Shown one piece after another: positions 27,514 to 40,622 of a stretch of 64,000 bases of DNA. The position numbers and the translations under genes are program-made. The stretch comes from Vibrio litoralis DSM 17657 (GTDB lineage Bacteria > Pseudomonadota > Gammaproteobacteria > Enterobacterales > Vibrionaceae). Below the pieces are notes generated by a model. That model searched no databases. It worked only from the letters and a program-made list of their open reading frames with translations, and was not told the origin of the DNA. The stretch's first letter is position 1, and every line of letters starts with the position of its first letter. The stretch is from positions 465,530 through 529,529 of the forward strand of contig NZ_KE384566.1 in NCBI RefSeq assembly GCF_000426765.1. The letters are read 5' to 3'.

Positions 27514-28821
27514 ATGAAAACCGTCGTTTGGCAATCATTAAGCGAAGAGCAACAAAGTGCAGTACTTGAGCGCCCAGCAATTAGCGATGGTGCTAACATC
27601 ACCTCAATCGTCACTGATGTATTAAATCAAGTGAAACAAGATGGTGATGCTGCAATCAAAGAATTAACCGCCAAGTTTGATAAAGCGACACCCGATTCGA
27701 TTTGTGTGTCAGAGCAAGAAATCGATCAAGCCGCAGCACGTTTATCTGAAGAAATGAAGCAAGCGCTAGAACAGGCGCACAAGAATATTTCGGTTTTCCA
27801 CAAAGCGCAAAAAGCCCAACCGTTAAGTGTCGAAACGCAACCAGGCGTAGTGTGTGAACTAGTGACTCGCGCAATCAACAAAGTGGGTTTATATATTCCA
27901 GGTGGTAGCGCGCCACTCCCTTCTACGGTATTAATGCTTGGCGTTCCGGCACAAATTGCGGGCTGTCGTAAAGTGGTGTTGTGTTCACCACCGCCGATTG
28001 CTGATGAAATTTTGTATGTGGCGAAGCTGTGTAATATCGATGAAGTTTATAATGTCGGTGGCGCACAAGCTGTTGCAGCAATGGCTTACGGAACAGAGAC
28101 AGTATCTAAAGTCGATAAAATCTTTGGGCCGGGTAACGCTTTTGTGACTGAAGCAAAACGTCAAGTAAGTAATGACTTCCGTGGTGCGGCGATTGATATG
28201 CCAGCAGGTCCTTCCGAAGTGTTAGTGATTGCCGATGAAACAGCGGATGCGGATTTTGTGGCGGCAGATTTATTGTCTCAAGCTGAACACGGACCAGATT
28301 CGCAAGTGGTGTTATTAACGCCATCACCTATGATTGCGGATCAAGTCGCTGAAGCGGTGCAAAAACAGCTTAAGTCTTTATCTCGCAGTGATATTGCAGA
28401 AAAAGCTTTAGGTTCAAGTTTGATTGTGATTACGGAATCTTTGACCCAATGTGTGTCGATTTCAAACTTCTATGGGCCAGAGCACTTAATTGTTCAAACC
28501 AAGAATCCACGTGAATTACTGCCTTTATTAGATAACGCAGGCTCAATCTTCCTTGGCCAATGGTCGCCTGAATCGGTAGGGGATTATGCTTCGGGGACTA
28601 ACCATGTATTGCCTACTTATGGTTATACCAAAACCTACTCAAGCTTAGGTTTAGCTGATTTCTCAAAGCGTATGACGGTGCAAGAGTTATCTAAAGATGG
28701 TTTGAAAGGCTTAGCACAAACTGTGGTCACTATGGCAGAAGCGGAAGGTCTTGATGCTCACAAACGTGCAGTCACCATTCGTATCGACCGTATTTGTAAC
28801 GAACAATTGAATCAGCAATAG
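27514..28821 (+). CDS. hisD: Histidinol dehydrogenase
   Basis: Zinc enzyme that oxidises L-histidinol to L-histidine in two NAD-dependent steps, the end of the pathway. The 435-residue protein shows the [19 protein letters not shown] and [14 protein letters not shown] nucleotide-binding segments. The zinc site includes [11 protein letters not shown] (Gln and His ligands), and the YGPEHL segment follows. It begins five bases after hisG with SD AGTAAG and is followed by hisC after 12 bp. Confidence 0.97.
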   Translation: MKTVVWQSLSEEQQSAVLERPAISDGANITSIVTDVLNQVKQDGDAAIKELTAKFDKATPDSICVSEQEIDQAAARLSEEMKQALEQAHKNISVFHKAQKAQPLSVETQPGVVCELVTRAINKVGLYIPGGSAPLPSTVLMLGVPAQIAGCRKVVLCSPPPIADEILYVAKLCNIDEVYNVGGAQAVAAMAYGTETVSKVDKIFGPGNAFVTEAKRQVSNDFRGAAIDMPAGPSEVLVIADETADADFVAADLLSQAEHGPDSQVVLLTPSPMIADQVAEAVQKQLKSLSRSDIAEKALGSSLIVITESLTQCVSISNFYGPEHLIVQTKNPRELLPLLDNAGSIFLGQWSPESVGDYASGTNHVLPTYGYTKTYSSLGLADFSKRMTVQELSKDGLKGLAQTVVTMAEAEGLDAHKRAVTIRIDRICNEQLNQQ

Positions 28822-29883
<1,062 letters not shown>

Positions 29884-29957
29884 CTTATTAAAGAACAGTA
29901 TATGAATAATTTGAGCCATCAAACCTATTGGTGGCTGCTCTAAGAAAGGAAATCAAT

Positions 29958-31030
29958 GTGAGCCAAGCTAATAAAATTCTCTTTATCGACCGTGATGGCA
30001 CCTTAATTGTTGAGCCACCGGAAGATTTTCAAGTCGACCGTTTAGACAAGCTAAAATTTGAGCCTAATGTCATTCCGGTATTATTAAAACTTCAAGATGC
30101 TGGCTATCGTTTAGTGATGGTCACCAACCAAGATGGTCTAGGTACCGATAGCTACCCGCAAGCGGATTTCGATGCACCACACAATATGATGATGGATATT
30201 TTTACATCGCAAGGTGTGAAATTTGATGATGTGTTGATTTGTCCGCACTTTGATCATGAAAATTGCGCTTGCCGTAAGCCGAAATTAGGCTTAGTTAAAG
30301 ACTACTTACAGCAAGGCAAAGTGGATTTCAAAACTTCGGCAGTGATCGGCGATCGTGAAACCGATTTGCAGCTTGCAGAGAATATGGCGATCCGTGGAAT
30401 TCAGTACAATCCTAAAACCATGAATTGGTTAGATATCTTAAAAGACTTAACCGTTAATGCTCGTACATCTACGGTTGTTCGTACTACCAAAGAAACGGAC
30501 ATTCGTATTGCTGTTAATTTAGATGAGCAGGGCGGCAATCAAATCTCAACCGGTATGGGATTCTTTGATCACATGTTAGATCAAATCGCCACACACGGCG
30601 GTTTCCAAATGAAAGTGGACGTTAAAGGTGATTTACACATTGATGATCATCACACCATTGAAGATACCGCTTTAGCCCTTGGCCAGGCATTAAAAGAAGC
30701 GCTTGGTGATAAACGTGGTATTGGTCGCTTTGGCTTTAGCTTGCCAATGGATGAATGTTTAGCGCAATGTGGTTTGGATTTATCGGGTCGTCCGTATTTG
30801 AAATTTGATGCTAAATTCAGCCGTGATCAAGTGGGTGATTTATCTACGGAAATGGTGGTGCACTTCTTCCGCTCATTGACAGATACGCTGGCTTGTACGC
30901 TGCACTTATCTTCAACTGGCGACAACGATCACCACATTATCGAAAGCTTGTTTAAAGCCTTTGGTCGTACGCTACGTCAAGCGATTAAAGTGGAAGGTAA
31001 CGAACTGCCAAGTAGTAAAGGAGTGCTGTA

Positions 31031-31031
<1 letters not shown>
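29958..31031 (+). CDS. hisB: Bifunctional histidinol-phosphatase / imidazoleglycerol-phosphate dehydratase
   Basis: Fusion enzyme carrying steps 6 and 8 of the pathway. The N-terminal HAD phosphatase (about 1-165) has the DRDGTLI nucleophile motif and zinc cysteines in [14 protein letters not shown]. The C-terminal dehydratase (about 168-357) has [29 protein letters not shown] and the matching [17 protein letters not shown] metal sites. I place the start at GTG 29958 because AAAGGA is seven bases upstream and the 357-residue product matches E. coli (355). The frame is open from 29928. Its stop overlaps the hisH ATG. Confidence 0.95.
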
Positions 31032-33175
<2,144 letters not shown>

Positions 33176-33179
<4 letters not shown>

Positions 33180-33835
33180 GTGAAGCATTAACAACACAAT
33201 CAACGTTTCAAGCGTCCGATATTATCGCATTAAGTGAGCGTATTGATTGGGATAAAGTCGATGGGCTAGTGCCGGTAATCGTGCAAGATTACGTTTCTAG
33301 TCAGGTACTAATGATGGGTTACATGAATGCGGATGCGCTACAAAAAACCGCAGATACCAGCTTAGTGACTTTCTATTCTCGTACCAAACAGCGCCTTTGG
33401 ACAAAAGGAGAAGAATCAGGAAACAGCCTAGGTTTAGTGAACTTAGCGCTCGATTGTGATAACGATACCTTGCTCGCTAAGGTTAACCCAATTGGCCCAA
33501 CTTGCCATACTGGCACGACGACGTGTTTCGATGGGGATAAACAAGAAGAAAGCCAACTGGTGTGGCTTCATCAACTTGAGCAATTATTGGCTGCCCGCAA
33601 GAGTGCCGATCCAGAATCCTCCTACACTGCAAGTCTCTATGCTCGTGGCACGAAGCGCATATCGCAGAAAGTGGGCGAAGAGGGCGTTGAAGTCGCGCTT
33701 GCGGCAACGTCGGGCGACAAGGCGGAATTAGTGTGCGAATCGGCAGATTTGATGTATCACTTGTTTGTACTGCTTCAAGACCAAGGTCTATCGTTTGATG
33801 ATGTAATTAATAAGCTGAAAGAGCGTCATCAATAA
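33176..33835 (+). CDS. hisI: Bifunctional phosphoribosyl-AMP cyclohydrolase / phosphoribosyl-ATP pyrophosphatase (HisIE)
   Basis: Fusion enzyme for steps 2 and 3. The cyclohydrolase half (about 20-120) has [36 protein letters not shown], and the metal-binding DCDNDTLL and CHTGTTTCF segments. The pyrophosphohydrolase half (about 125-219) has [19 protein letters not shown] and [14 protein letters not shown]. At 219 residues it is slightly longer than E. coli HisI (203), because of a polar N-terminal leader. ATGA overlap with hisF and a terminator after the stop mark it as the last gene. Confidence 0.96.
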
Positions 33836-33863
33836 AGAGTACATCGTAAAAACAATTGAAACG

Positions 33864-33892
33864 AAGGGCTAGGTATTTACCTGGCCTTTTTT
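33864..33892 (+). terminator. Terminator of the his operon
   Basis: AAGGGCTAGGT pairs with ACCTGGCCTT (one bulged G, one G-T pair) around a short TATTT loop, followed by TTTTTT. It lies 28 bp past hisI. Confidence 0.88.
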
Positions 33893-33969
33893 GTGTCTGG
33901 TGATTTTAAAATTAATTTCCTTATATATCATTCGGATATAAATTTACTATACATTTGTGCAGTATTTTA

Positions 33970-33998
33970 TTGCCAAGATAGTAAGTAAGGCTTACTAT
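33970..33998 (+). promoter_or_regulatory. Promoter with embedded palindromic operator ahead of the MarR-efflux operon
   Basis: TTGCCA (33970-33975) and TACTAT (33993-33998) are 17 bp apart. Inside this promoter lies a perfect 8-bp inverted repeat, ATAGTAAG (33978-33985) and CTTACTAT (33991-33998), with a 5-bp spacer, and it covers the -10. This is the size and placement expected for a MarR-family operator. The leader to the first gene is about 85 bases. Confidence 0.68.
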
Positions 33999-34090
33999 AT
34001 TTGAGTGTTCACACTTTGTACTTTTTCTATCCATAACCAAAGTGTCACTCTTTCTAGCTATTCTTATAAGATTCTTATTGAAGGTTTCTC

Positions 34091-34513
34091 ATGGCTAAAA
34101 CACCTGTTGGCTCTCTACTGTCTGATGTATCACGTCTGATTCGCAAAAAATTTCAGAATGATCCAGAGATAGGCTGCATTACTTTGGCGCAAGCAAAAGC
34201 ATTAAGCATCATTGCTCGTAATGAAGGCATTAAACAGGTTGAGTTAGCCGAGTTATTGGAAATAAAACCAATGACAGTCGTAAGAGTGATTGACCAACTC
34301 GTTGCAGAGGGATTAGTGAAGCGTTGTGCTAGCCCTTCTGATCGACGAGCTCATTTGATTTATTTATTACCGGCCGCTAAATCACGTCTTGCTGTTGTAG
34401 ACAAAGTCGGTAGTAAAGTATGGGAATTAGGATTGGCAGGGCTAAGTGATCAGCAACGTGAGCAATTTATTGCCACGCTAGAGCACATCCACCGAAACTT
34501 ATCAGACAATTAA
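34091..34513 (+). CDS. MarR-family transcriptional regulator
   Basis: A 140-residue winged-helix regulator. The recognition region is KQVELAELLEIKPMTVVRVI and the wing is CASPSDRRAHLIYLLP, the classic MarR DRR signature. N- and C-terminal helices form the dimer interface. Encoded 20 bp ahead of an EmrA/EmrB-type pump, it most likely represses the operon until a toxic ligand binds. A palindrome in the upstream promoter supports autoregulation. It resembles MprA/EmrR-type regulators in context, but orthology is not shown. Confidence 0.88.
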   Translation: MAKTPVGSLLSDVSRLIRKKFQNDPEIGCITLAQAKALSIIARNEGIKQVELAELLEIKPMTVVRVIDQLVAEGLVKRCASPSDRRAHLIYLLPAAKSRLAVVDKVGSKVWELGLAGLSDQQREQFIATLEHIHRNLSDN

Positions 34514-34533
34514 AATTCACTTTAGGTAATAAT

Positions 34534-35610
34534 ATGGCTAACGAACCCATTCAAACAATGGAAGAGGAACTCCCTCAACCATCGCCTAAAAAATCAAAGT
34601 TTAAGTCTAAGCGCTTTTTGCTTTTATTTGTTGTTCCATTGATCTTAATTGCTGGCAGTATTGTGCTTTACCTACATGGTGGTCGCTATGTGGAAACGGA
34701 AAATGCGTATGTAAAAGCCGATAAAACGCCCATTAATGCCGAAGTGGCTGGCCGTGTGATTCATGTGCCGGTTGAAGAAAATCAACATGTTAAAAAAGGC
34801 GACTTACTAGTACAAATCGATCCTACCCCTTATGAATACGCCGTTGATCGAGCTAAAGCCAATCTTGCTGATGTACGTACTGAATTAGAAACCCTAAAAG
34901 CAGAATATCAAAGTAAATTAGCCAATATCGATGTGGCGCAAAGCCAGTTAGATTACGCGCGCCTAGAAGAAAAGCGCCAATATAATTTACGTCAGAAAAA
35001 CTATTCTTCTGAAGCCGAGTATGACTCAGCAAGACAAAAAACTTTATTGTTTGAACTACAAATTAACGCCTTACAAAAAGCACTAAAACAAGTTGCCGAA
35101 AGTCTTGGTGGTGATCCAGAAGCCCCAACCGAGTTGCATCCTAAATATCAATTGGCGTTAGCGGAACTTGATCAAGCGAAAAACGATTTAGAGCACGTTA
35201 ATGTTTATGCGCCAAACGATGGTGTGGTTTCTAAAGTATTAGAAGATGGCCAATACATTACTTCGAACAGCACAACGATGTTGCTAGTGGCGGATAAAAA
35301 CTTATGGATTGAAGCTAACTTCACTGAAAAAGAAATGACTAACATCAAAGTCGGCCAAGAAGTGGATATTGAAATTGATTATGCGCCAGGCCATCAATGG
35401 AAAGGTCATGTAACCAGCATTAGCCCAGCAACAGGTTCTGAGTACTCCGTGATCCCTGCACAAAACGCAACCGGTAACTGGGTCAAAGTGACGCAACGAC
35501 TACCGATTCGTATTTCAATTGAAGAAAAAGAAAATATGCCAACATTACGTGCCGGTTTAAGTGCCATTGTGACCGTTGATACTAAACATACCCGTCACTT
35601 GTCATTTTAA
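34534..35610 (+). CDS. EmrA-type periplasmic adaptor (HlyD family)
   Basis: A 358-residue membrane-fusion protein linking the inner-membrane pump to an outer-membrane channel. A short cytoplasmic tail with Lys-rich KKSKFKSKRF precedes one membrane helix (about 29-48). The biotinyl-lipoyl domain has GRYVETENAYVKADKTPINA, followed by an alpha-helical hairpin (about 105-190) and a beta-barrel with VNVYAPNDGVVSKVLEDGQY. No TolC-like gene is adjacent, so a general TolC would be used. It lies 9 bp ahead of the emrB-type gene. Confidence 0.9.
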   Translation: MANEPIQTMEEELPQPSPKKSKFKSKRFLLLFVVPLILIAGSIVLYLHGGRYVETENAYVKADKTPINAEVAGRVIHVPVEENQHVKKGDLLVQIDPTPYEYAVDRAKANLADVRTELETLKAEYQSKLANIDVAQSQLDYARLEEKRQYNLRQKNYSSEAEYDSARQKTLLFELQINALQKALKQVAESLGGDPEAPTELHPKYQLALAELDQAKNDLEHVNVYAPNDGVVSKVLEDGQYITSNSTTMLLVADKNLWIEANFTEKEMTNIKVGQEVDIEIDYAPGHQWKGHVTSISPATGSEYSVIPAQNATGNWVKVTQRLPIRISIEEKENMPTLRAGLSAIVTVDTKHTRHLSF

Positions 35611-35619
35611 GGCTAGGTT

Positions 35620-37134
35620 ATGAGCGAAGTTACATTACAAGCTAATGAGAAAGAGGAGGGCGCGAAAAGGCTCCTGATCACTTTTTCGGTAATGTTAGCA
35701 ACCATCATGCAAGCGTTGGATACTACCATTGCCAACGTGGCACTGCCGCACATGCAAGGCTCAATGGGCGCAACGCAAGATCAGATCTCGTGGGTCTTAA
35801 CCTCTTATATTGTTGCCTCTGCCATCGCGATGCCTTTAACCGGTTTCGTAGCTGCACGCATTGGCCGTAAGCGTTTATTCATCTACTCGGTGATTGGTTT
35901 TACTATCGCATCGGCGTTATGTGGCGCGGCACAATCACTTGACCAAATTATCTTATTCCGTTTATTACAAGGGATTTTTGGCGCGAGCTTAGTACCATTA
36001 TCACAGTCAGTACTACTAGATACTTACCCGAAAGAACAACATGGTTCTGCAATGGCCTTATGGGGCGTTGGGGTGATGGTGGGGCCGATCCTTGGTCCAT
36101 CGCTTGGTGGTTGGTTAACTGAGTATTATAACTGGCGCTGGGTGTTCTACATTAACATCCCATTTGGTGCGCTAGCTTGGTTTGGTATTGCAGCCTATGT
36201 AAAAGAAACGGCGATTGAAGCCGATAGAAAGTTTGATTTGTTTGGTTTCACGCTTATCGCTTTTGCTATCGGAGCATTACAGCTATTTCTTGACCGAGGT
36301 GAGTCACAAAACTGGTATTCCAGTATGGAAATCGTGATTGAATCCGCGATTGCGGCATTAGCGCTGTATATGTTTATCGTACATATGTTTACGGCAAAAA
36401 AACCGTTCCTCGACCCTGAAATGTTTGCCGATAGAAACTTCGTGGTCGGTATAACAATTGGCTTCATGATGGGGGTAGTGTTGCTGGCTACCATGGCATT
36501 GTTACCACCATTTATGCAAAGCTTGATGGGCTATCCGGTACTCGATGTCGGGTTCCTATTAACGCCTCGTGGCTTTGGCACCATGACAGGGATGCTGATC
36601 GTTGGGCGACTTGCGAGAAAAGTCGATCTACGTTACTTAATGGTCATTGGGATATTTTTAATGATTTTCTCTTTATGGGAAATGACGTTATTTACCGCTG
36701 AAGTGAGCTCATGGGACATTATCCGCACTGGTGTCGTTCAAGGGTTAGGTTTAGGTTTAGTGTTCGTTCCACTTTCGACTACCACCTTCTCAACACTAGC
36801 ACCGAAATATCGCACCGAAGGGACAGCGCTATACAGTTTGATCCGAAATATAGGTAGTAGTATTGGGATATCTGCGGTAACCACTTATTTGGCGCATCGA
36901 GTTCAATATAACCATGAAGTGTTTGCTCAATACATTACCCCATTCAGCCACCCATTACATATGGCAGCAGAAAAGGGTATGTATGATATTACTACCCAAG
37001 CTGGTTTATATGCGATTGATGCCGAGGTCAATCGACAAGCCGCTATCTTAGGTTATTTGCAAGATTACCGCTTAATGATGTTTGTATGTCTAATCATGCT
37101 ACCGATGGTTTTCTTGTTTAAGAAGAGCCGGTAG
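35620..37134 (+). CDS. EmrB/QacA-type MFS drug efflux permease (DHA2, 14 TM)
   Basis: A 504-residue proton-driven antiporter with about 14 membrane helices. It has the DHA2 motif ALDTTIANVALPHMQGSMGA in the first helix region, motif A GFVAARIGRKRLF between helices 2 and 3, and motif C-like GVMVGPILGPSLGG in helix 5. Relatives such as E. coli EmrB and V. cholerae VceB export hydrophobic toxins and uncouplers. With the adaptor gene upstream it forms a tripartite pump. A bidirectional terminator separates it from ychJ. Confidence 0.91.
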   Translation: MSEVTLQANEKEEGAKRLLITFSVMLATIMQALDTTIANVALPHMQGSMGATQDQISWVLTSYIVASAIAMPLTGFVAARIGRKRLFIYSVIGFTIASALCGAAQSLDQIILFRLLQGIFGASLVPLSQSVLLDTYPKEQHGSAMALWGVGVMVGPILGPSLGGWLTEYYNWRWVFYINIPFGALAWFGIAAYVKETAIEADRKFDLFGFTLIAFAIGALQLFLDRGESQNWYSSMEIVIESAIAALALYMFIVHMFTAKKPFLDPEMFADRNFVVGITIGFMMGVVLLATMALLPPFMQSLMGYPVLDVGFLLTPRGFGTMTGMLIVGRLARKVDLRYLMVIGIFLMIFSLWEMTLFTAEVSSWDIIRTGVVQGLGLGLVFVPLSTTTFSTLAPKYRTEGTALYSLIRNIGSSIGISAVTTYLAHRVQYNHEVFAQYITPFSHPLHMAAEKGMYDITTQAGLYAIDAEVNRQAAILGYLQDYRLMMFVCLIMLPMVFLFKKSR

Positions 37135-37158
37135 GTTAAATAGCCTTCGATAGTAAAA

Positions 37159-37190
37159 AGCCCGAATATGCGTCGTAGCATACTCGGGCT
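37159..37190. terminator. Bidirectional terminator between the efflux operon and ychJ
   Basis: A 13-bp stem (37159-37171 with 37178-37190) has one A-C mismatch and loop GTCGTA. TTCTTTTTT follows on the plus strand and TTTTT on the minus strand. Confidence 0.92.
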
Positions 37191-37209
37191 GTTCTTTTTT
37201 ATTAACCTA

Positions 37210-37698
37210 TTAGCCACAACACTTCTTAAACTTTTTACCACTGCCACATAAACAAGGATCATTTCTGCCTATTTTAGTGCTGGCAATCGTTTGATTAAGG
37301 CGTGGGTCTATTTCCTCTTCTGGCATCACGCCATCTATATAGCGCCACTGGCCATCTTCTTTAACAAATCTTGAGCGTTCATGTAGGCAATAGTGTTTGC
37401 CGTCTTCTGCAAAGTAAGCCTTAAATTCCACGAAACCTTCAGAATCAGAAGGGGTTGGAGCATCAAGTACTTCCAATTGTACCCAGTCACTTTCAACCGA
37501 TTGAGCAATGGCTTCGGCTTCTTGTGCTGCTTGGCAAGATGAATGGTAGGTCTGGATGACAAACTCTACATTATTGAGTACATGTGCGCAGTAACGGGCA
37601 CGCATTAGTTGTTCCGGCAGTTGAGCGTTAGCAGTATTTTGGTGAATAGGCTGACAACATAGATCATAAGGTTGCTGACTACAGCATGGGCAAAGCAT
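37210..37698 (-). CDS. ychJ: YchJ family protein with SEC-C zinc-binding motifs
   Basis: A 162-residue cytoplasmic protein of unknown function. It has two cysteine-rich ends: MLCPCCSQQPYDLCCQP at the N-terminus and a SEC-C motif GRNDPCLCGSGKKFKKCCG at the C-terminus, both likely to bind zinc. The central NTF2-like domain shows MRARYCAHVLNNVEFVIQTY and FVEFKAYF. E. coli YchJ has the same layout. It is 10 bp downstream of the EAL-HDOD gene on the same strand. Confidence 0.92.
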   Translation of the reverse strand: MLCPCCSQQPYDLCCQPIHQNTANAQLPEQLMRARYCAHVLNNVEFVIQTYHSSCQAAQEAEAIAQSVESDWVQLEVLDAPTPSDSEGFVEFKAYFAEDGKHYCLHERSRFVKEDGQWRYIDGVMPEEEIDPRLNQTIASTKIGRNDPCLCGSGKKFKKCCG

Positions 37699-37708
37699 AG
37701 TGTTCTCT

Positions 37709-38938
37709 TTACTGTTGATGAAGAAGCTTGCCTTCTAAGCGAAGGTGATAATTTTCAGGGGTTACCCAGTTAATCGCATTGTCATAAAACTGACGAGCTA
37801 GCTCAGGGGAGATTTGAAGTTTATCAGCAAACCACAAAATATTTGAATCATCTTTTTTCTCAAAGGCAATGGCCAACCCTAAAATATCACCGAGAATACC
37901 TTGCTGCTGTGATAACGCATTAATTGCTGCTTTGTTCAGTGGCAAGGTCTCCACCAAGTGAGCAAGTGGTTGTTGGAGAAGTTTATCGAGTTGAGAAAAC
38001 ATGCCAACAAAATAGGCGTGCTCAGCATTGATTTTGAATTGATCTAAGGCTGCGACCTGTTCACAGAAATGGGCTCGATGCATTGAACTGAGATAATAAT
38101 CTGATGGGGTCCATTCATGTACCGCTGTAAGGGATAATTCAATAAAGAGTTTGATTTTATCAAGGCCGAGCGCAGTGAAAGCATCTTCAAACGAGGTAAA
38201 GGTTTTGGATGAGTGAGCGTTGATAAAGCGCATCAGTTTATAGGACATCGTAATATCATAACGAATCAGCCTTTCGATTAACTGATAATCAATTGGAGAC
38301 TGATTGATGGCAATTTTTAGTTGCTCAACGGTGAATGACGATGACTCAATTCTTCTACTTTTGATGATTTCAGGTTCATGCAATTCGTAACCTTGGAAAA
38401 AATCAAAACCGACTTTTTCAGCTTCTTCTAGCTCTTGCTGGTTTTCAATTTTTTCAGCTAAATAATAAAGATCGTAGGCTTTATGGGCTTCAATGAATTT
38501 GGCCGCATCTGAAATGCTCACTTGCTGTATATCGAATTTAATCGTGCAAATGTAAGGTAGAAAACGCTCCCAACTAGGAGAGGGGATAAAGTCATCAAAG
38601 GCGATTTTATAACCTTGCTGATGCATAGCGCGTATCGCTGAAAATAATTCATCAGTAGGTTGGCAGTCTTCGAGAATTTCGATCATTAACAAGTCTGCAG
38701 GAAAAAGCGTTGGAATTTGTTCAATGAGACTTTGATAGGGAAAATTGACAAGATATAAGGTTTTCTCATGTCCTTGAGCATTAGTAAGAAAAAAATGTTC
38801 GATTAACAATCGACTAGTGGCAAGTTGTGGGTCCATTGAAGGAAATTCATTTTTAAACCCTTCACGGAATAATAATTCATAAGCCACAATCTGCTTATCG
38901 GTATTAACAATGGGTTGGCGTGCAATAAAAGAATACAT
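37709..38938 (-). CDS. EAL-HDOD signalling protein (YuxH-like) with degenerate EAL
   Basis: A 409-residue protein with an N-terminal EAL domain (about 1-200) and a C-terminal HDOD domain (about 205-400). The EAL signature is YELLFR (Glu21 kept). The IEILE glutamate, AFDDF aspartates, IKFDIQ lysine and FFQGY glutamine are also present. However, the loop that reads DDFGTG in active enzymes is FDDFIPSPSW here, so phosphodiesterase activity is uncertain. It may act as a c-di-GMP sensor or scaffold. HDOD proteins in Vibrio such as CdgJ affect motility; orthology is not shown. Probably co-transcribed with ychJ. Confidence 0.87.
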   Translation of the reverse strand: MYSFIARQPIVNTDKQIVAYELLFREGFKNEFPSMDPQLATSRLLIEHFFLTNAQGHEKTLYLVNFPYQSLIEQIPTLFPADLLMIEILEDCQPTDELFSAIRAMHQQGYKIAFDDFIPSPSWERFLPYICTIKFDIQQVSISDAAKFIEAHKAYDLYYLAEKIENQQELEEAEKVGFDFFQGYELHEPEIIKSRRIESSSFTVEQLKIAINQSPIDYQLIERLIRYDITMSYKLMRFINAHSSKTFTSFEDAFTALGLDKIKLFIELSLTAVHEWTPSDYYLSSMHRAHFCEQVAALDQFKINAEHAYFVGMFSQLDKLLQQPLAHLVETLPLNKAAINALSQQQGILGDILGLAIAFEKKDDSNILWFADKLQISPELARQFYDNAINWVTPENYHLRLEGKLLHQQ

Positions 38939-39251
38939 CCTTGAATCTCTTTGCTTAGTTAACCGGAGTCATTTCTTAGTATTAGAATCTCAGGTTTATT
39001 ATTAATTAATGTATTATATCCAATTTTCCTTGCCTACTGCGTGTTTTATTCTTGCTAAAACTCGCATCTTGAAGTTACTTGAGTATAAACAATATAGAAA
39101 AGCTTTCTAAGCTTCCAGTTACACAAAGTCAAAAGCTCGTTCGTGGACTCATAAATTCTCAATAGAAACATACGATAGTTAAGTGGCTTGGCTATACCTA
39201 CTATAAGAATAAGTGAAAAGCCCGTCAATGGATTGAATTTTTGAAGGTTTT
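38939..39251. other. Gap between the EAL-HDOD gene and lpxH
   Basis: No gene seen. It contains a half copy of the family A repeat (39046-39087), an imperfect AAAGCTTTC/GAAGC stretch near 39100, and AT-rich DNA that must hold the promoter of the EAL-HDOD gene on the reverse strand. I could not pick a terminator for lpxH. Confidence 0.4.
39046..39087. repeat. Half copy of palindromic repeat (family A)
   Basis: Contains TTGCTAAAACTCGCATCTTG and then AAGTTACTTGAGTATA. It matches in reverse orientation the first 40 bp of the element at 51179-51447. The partner end is missing. Confidence 0.6.
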
Positions 39252-39992
39252 TTATACGAGCGGCTTTGATCCAAGGGAGCGTTGCTGTAATTCACATCCA
39301 TTATCATCACACACTAATATTGAGCCCTGAGTATACCAATCACCAAGTACAATTCTAGTCGCAGGACCTTGATCTGTTTGATGTTTATGAGTATTAGGTC
39401 GGTGTGTATGACCGTGGATCATATGAGTCACATAGTTAGATTTAAGTACATTGATTACCTCTTCAGGAGTGACATCCATGATTTCCATCTGCTTAGAGTG
39501 TTTTTGTTGTTTGATTTTATTTTGTATGTTGGATACGATTTTTTTTCTTATAAACAATGGGATACAGTGAAATAACCGCTGTAGCCACTTTTGATGAACC
39601 GTTTTACGAAATTCTTGATATTTCTCATCTTTGGTACACAGGGTATCGCCGTGCAAGATTACGGTAGGTGTGCCGTAAAGATCGATGACAGCAGTTTCTG
39701 GTAGTAACGTCATTCCGGTTTCTTTACAAAAACGCTTTCCTAGTAAAAAGTCACGATTACCTTGTATGAAATAGCAGTCAACACCACTTGCCGTTAACGC
39801 TTTAAAGGCATCTTTAATGGTGGCATTAAAAGGTGAGTTGTCATCATCACCAATCCAAAACTCAAATAAATCACCGAGTACATACAACTTTTCCGCTGCT
39901 GGTGCTTCTTCTTGCATAAAACGAAGAAAACAAGCGGTGATATCTGGACGTAGGGGAGATAAATGGAGATCAGCAATAAATAAGGTGGTCAT
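39252..39992 (-). CDS. lpxH: UDP-2,3-diacylglucosamine diphosphatase LpxH
   Basis: Peripheral inner-membrane metallophosphoesterase that makes lipid X from UDP-2,3-diacylglucosamine in lipid A synthesis. The calcineurin-like metal motifs are complete: [46 protein letters not shown] and [11 protein letters not shown]. 246 residues (E. coli 240). It follows ppiB on the same strand, the same neighbour pair as in E. coli (ppiB-lpxH). The gap contains a ppiB terminator. Confidence 0.95.
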   Translation of the reverse strand: MTTLFIADLHLSPLRPDITACFLRFMQEEAPAAEKLYVLGDLFEFWIGDDDNSPFNATIKDAFKALTASGVDCYFIQGNRDFLLGKRFCKETGMTLLPETAVIDLYGTPTVILHGDTLCTKDEKYQEFRKTVHQKWLQRLFHCIPLFIRKKIVSNIQNKIKQQKHSKQMEIMDVTPEEVINVLKSNYVTHMIHGHTHRPNTHKHQTDQGPATRIVLGDWYTQGSILVCDDNGCELQQRSLGSKPLV

Positions 39993-40011
39993 GAATTATC
40001 AAATTGTGTAG

Positions 40012-40038
40012 GGAAAAATAAAGGGGGACAGTGCCCCC
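40012..40038 (-). terminator. Terminator of ppiB on the minus strand
   Basis: Read on the minus strand, GGGGG pairs with CCCCC across a 6-base loop (40023-40038) and is followed by TTTATTTTT. It lies 20 bp past the ppiB stop, so lpxH would be read by read-through or from another promoter. Confidence 0.75.
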
Positions 40039-40057
40039 TACAAATTCGATGCGTTTA

Positions 40058-40552
40058 TTATGCTTCGATTGTTGTACCAGTAATCATAACATCTTCTAGT
40101 GGTACGTCTTGGTGCATACCGTAAGAACCTGTGCTTACTGCTTTGATTTTTTCTACTACGTCCATGCCTTCAACGACTTCAGCAAACACACAGTAACCCC
40201 AACCATTCATAGTTTCAGATTTAAAATCTAGGAAAGTGTTGTCATTAACGTTGATGAAGAACTGAGAGCTTGCAGAATGCGGTTCCATTGTACGAGCCAT
40301 TGCTAATGTACCTACTTTGTTGCTTAGGCCATTATTTGCTTCGTTTTTAATAGTTGCGCGAGTGGTCTTCTCTTTAAGACCAGAAGTCATGCCGCCGCCT
40401 TGAATCATAAACCCATCGATAACACGGTGGAAAAGAGTGTTGTCGTAGAAGCCATCTTGGCAATACTGTAGGAAGTTAGCCGCTGTTTCAGGTGCTTTTT
40501 CTTCGTTAAGTTGAATTTTAATATCGCCGAAGTTGGTGTGAAGGATGATCAT
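40058..40552 (-). CDS. ppiB: Peptidyl-prolyl cis-trans isomerase B (cytoplasmic cyclophilin)
   Basis: Cyclophilin that catalyses proline isomerisation during folding. It shows [18 protein letters not shown] with the catalytic Arg, the [18 protein letters not shown] core and [18 protein letters not shown]. From the ATG at 40552 ([12 protein letters not shown]) the protein has 164 residues, as in E. coli PpiB, and AAGGA lies upstream. The frame is open six codons further, but without support. No signal peptide, so this is the cytoplasmic form rather than PpiA. Confidence 0.95.
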   Translation of the reverse strand: MIILHTNFGDIKIQLNEEKAPETAANFLQYCQDGFYDNTLFHRVIDGFMIQGGGMTSGLKEKTTRATIKNEANNGLSNKVGTLAMARTMEPHSASSQFFINVNDNTFLDFKSETMNGWGYCVFAEVVEGMDVVEKIKAVSTGSYGMHQDVPLEDVMITGTTIEA

Positions 40553-40622
40553 GGTTAGGTCCTTTATCATTGGATTTAATTGGTATTGCTCATTGAGAGT
40601 TAGATTTTATAGCAACTTATCT

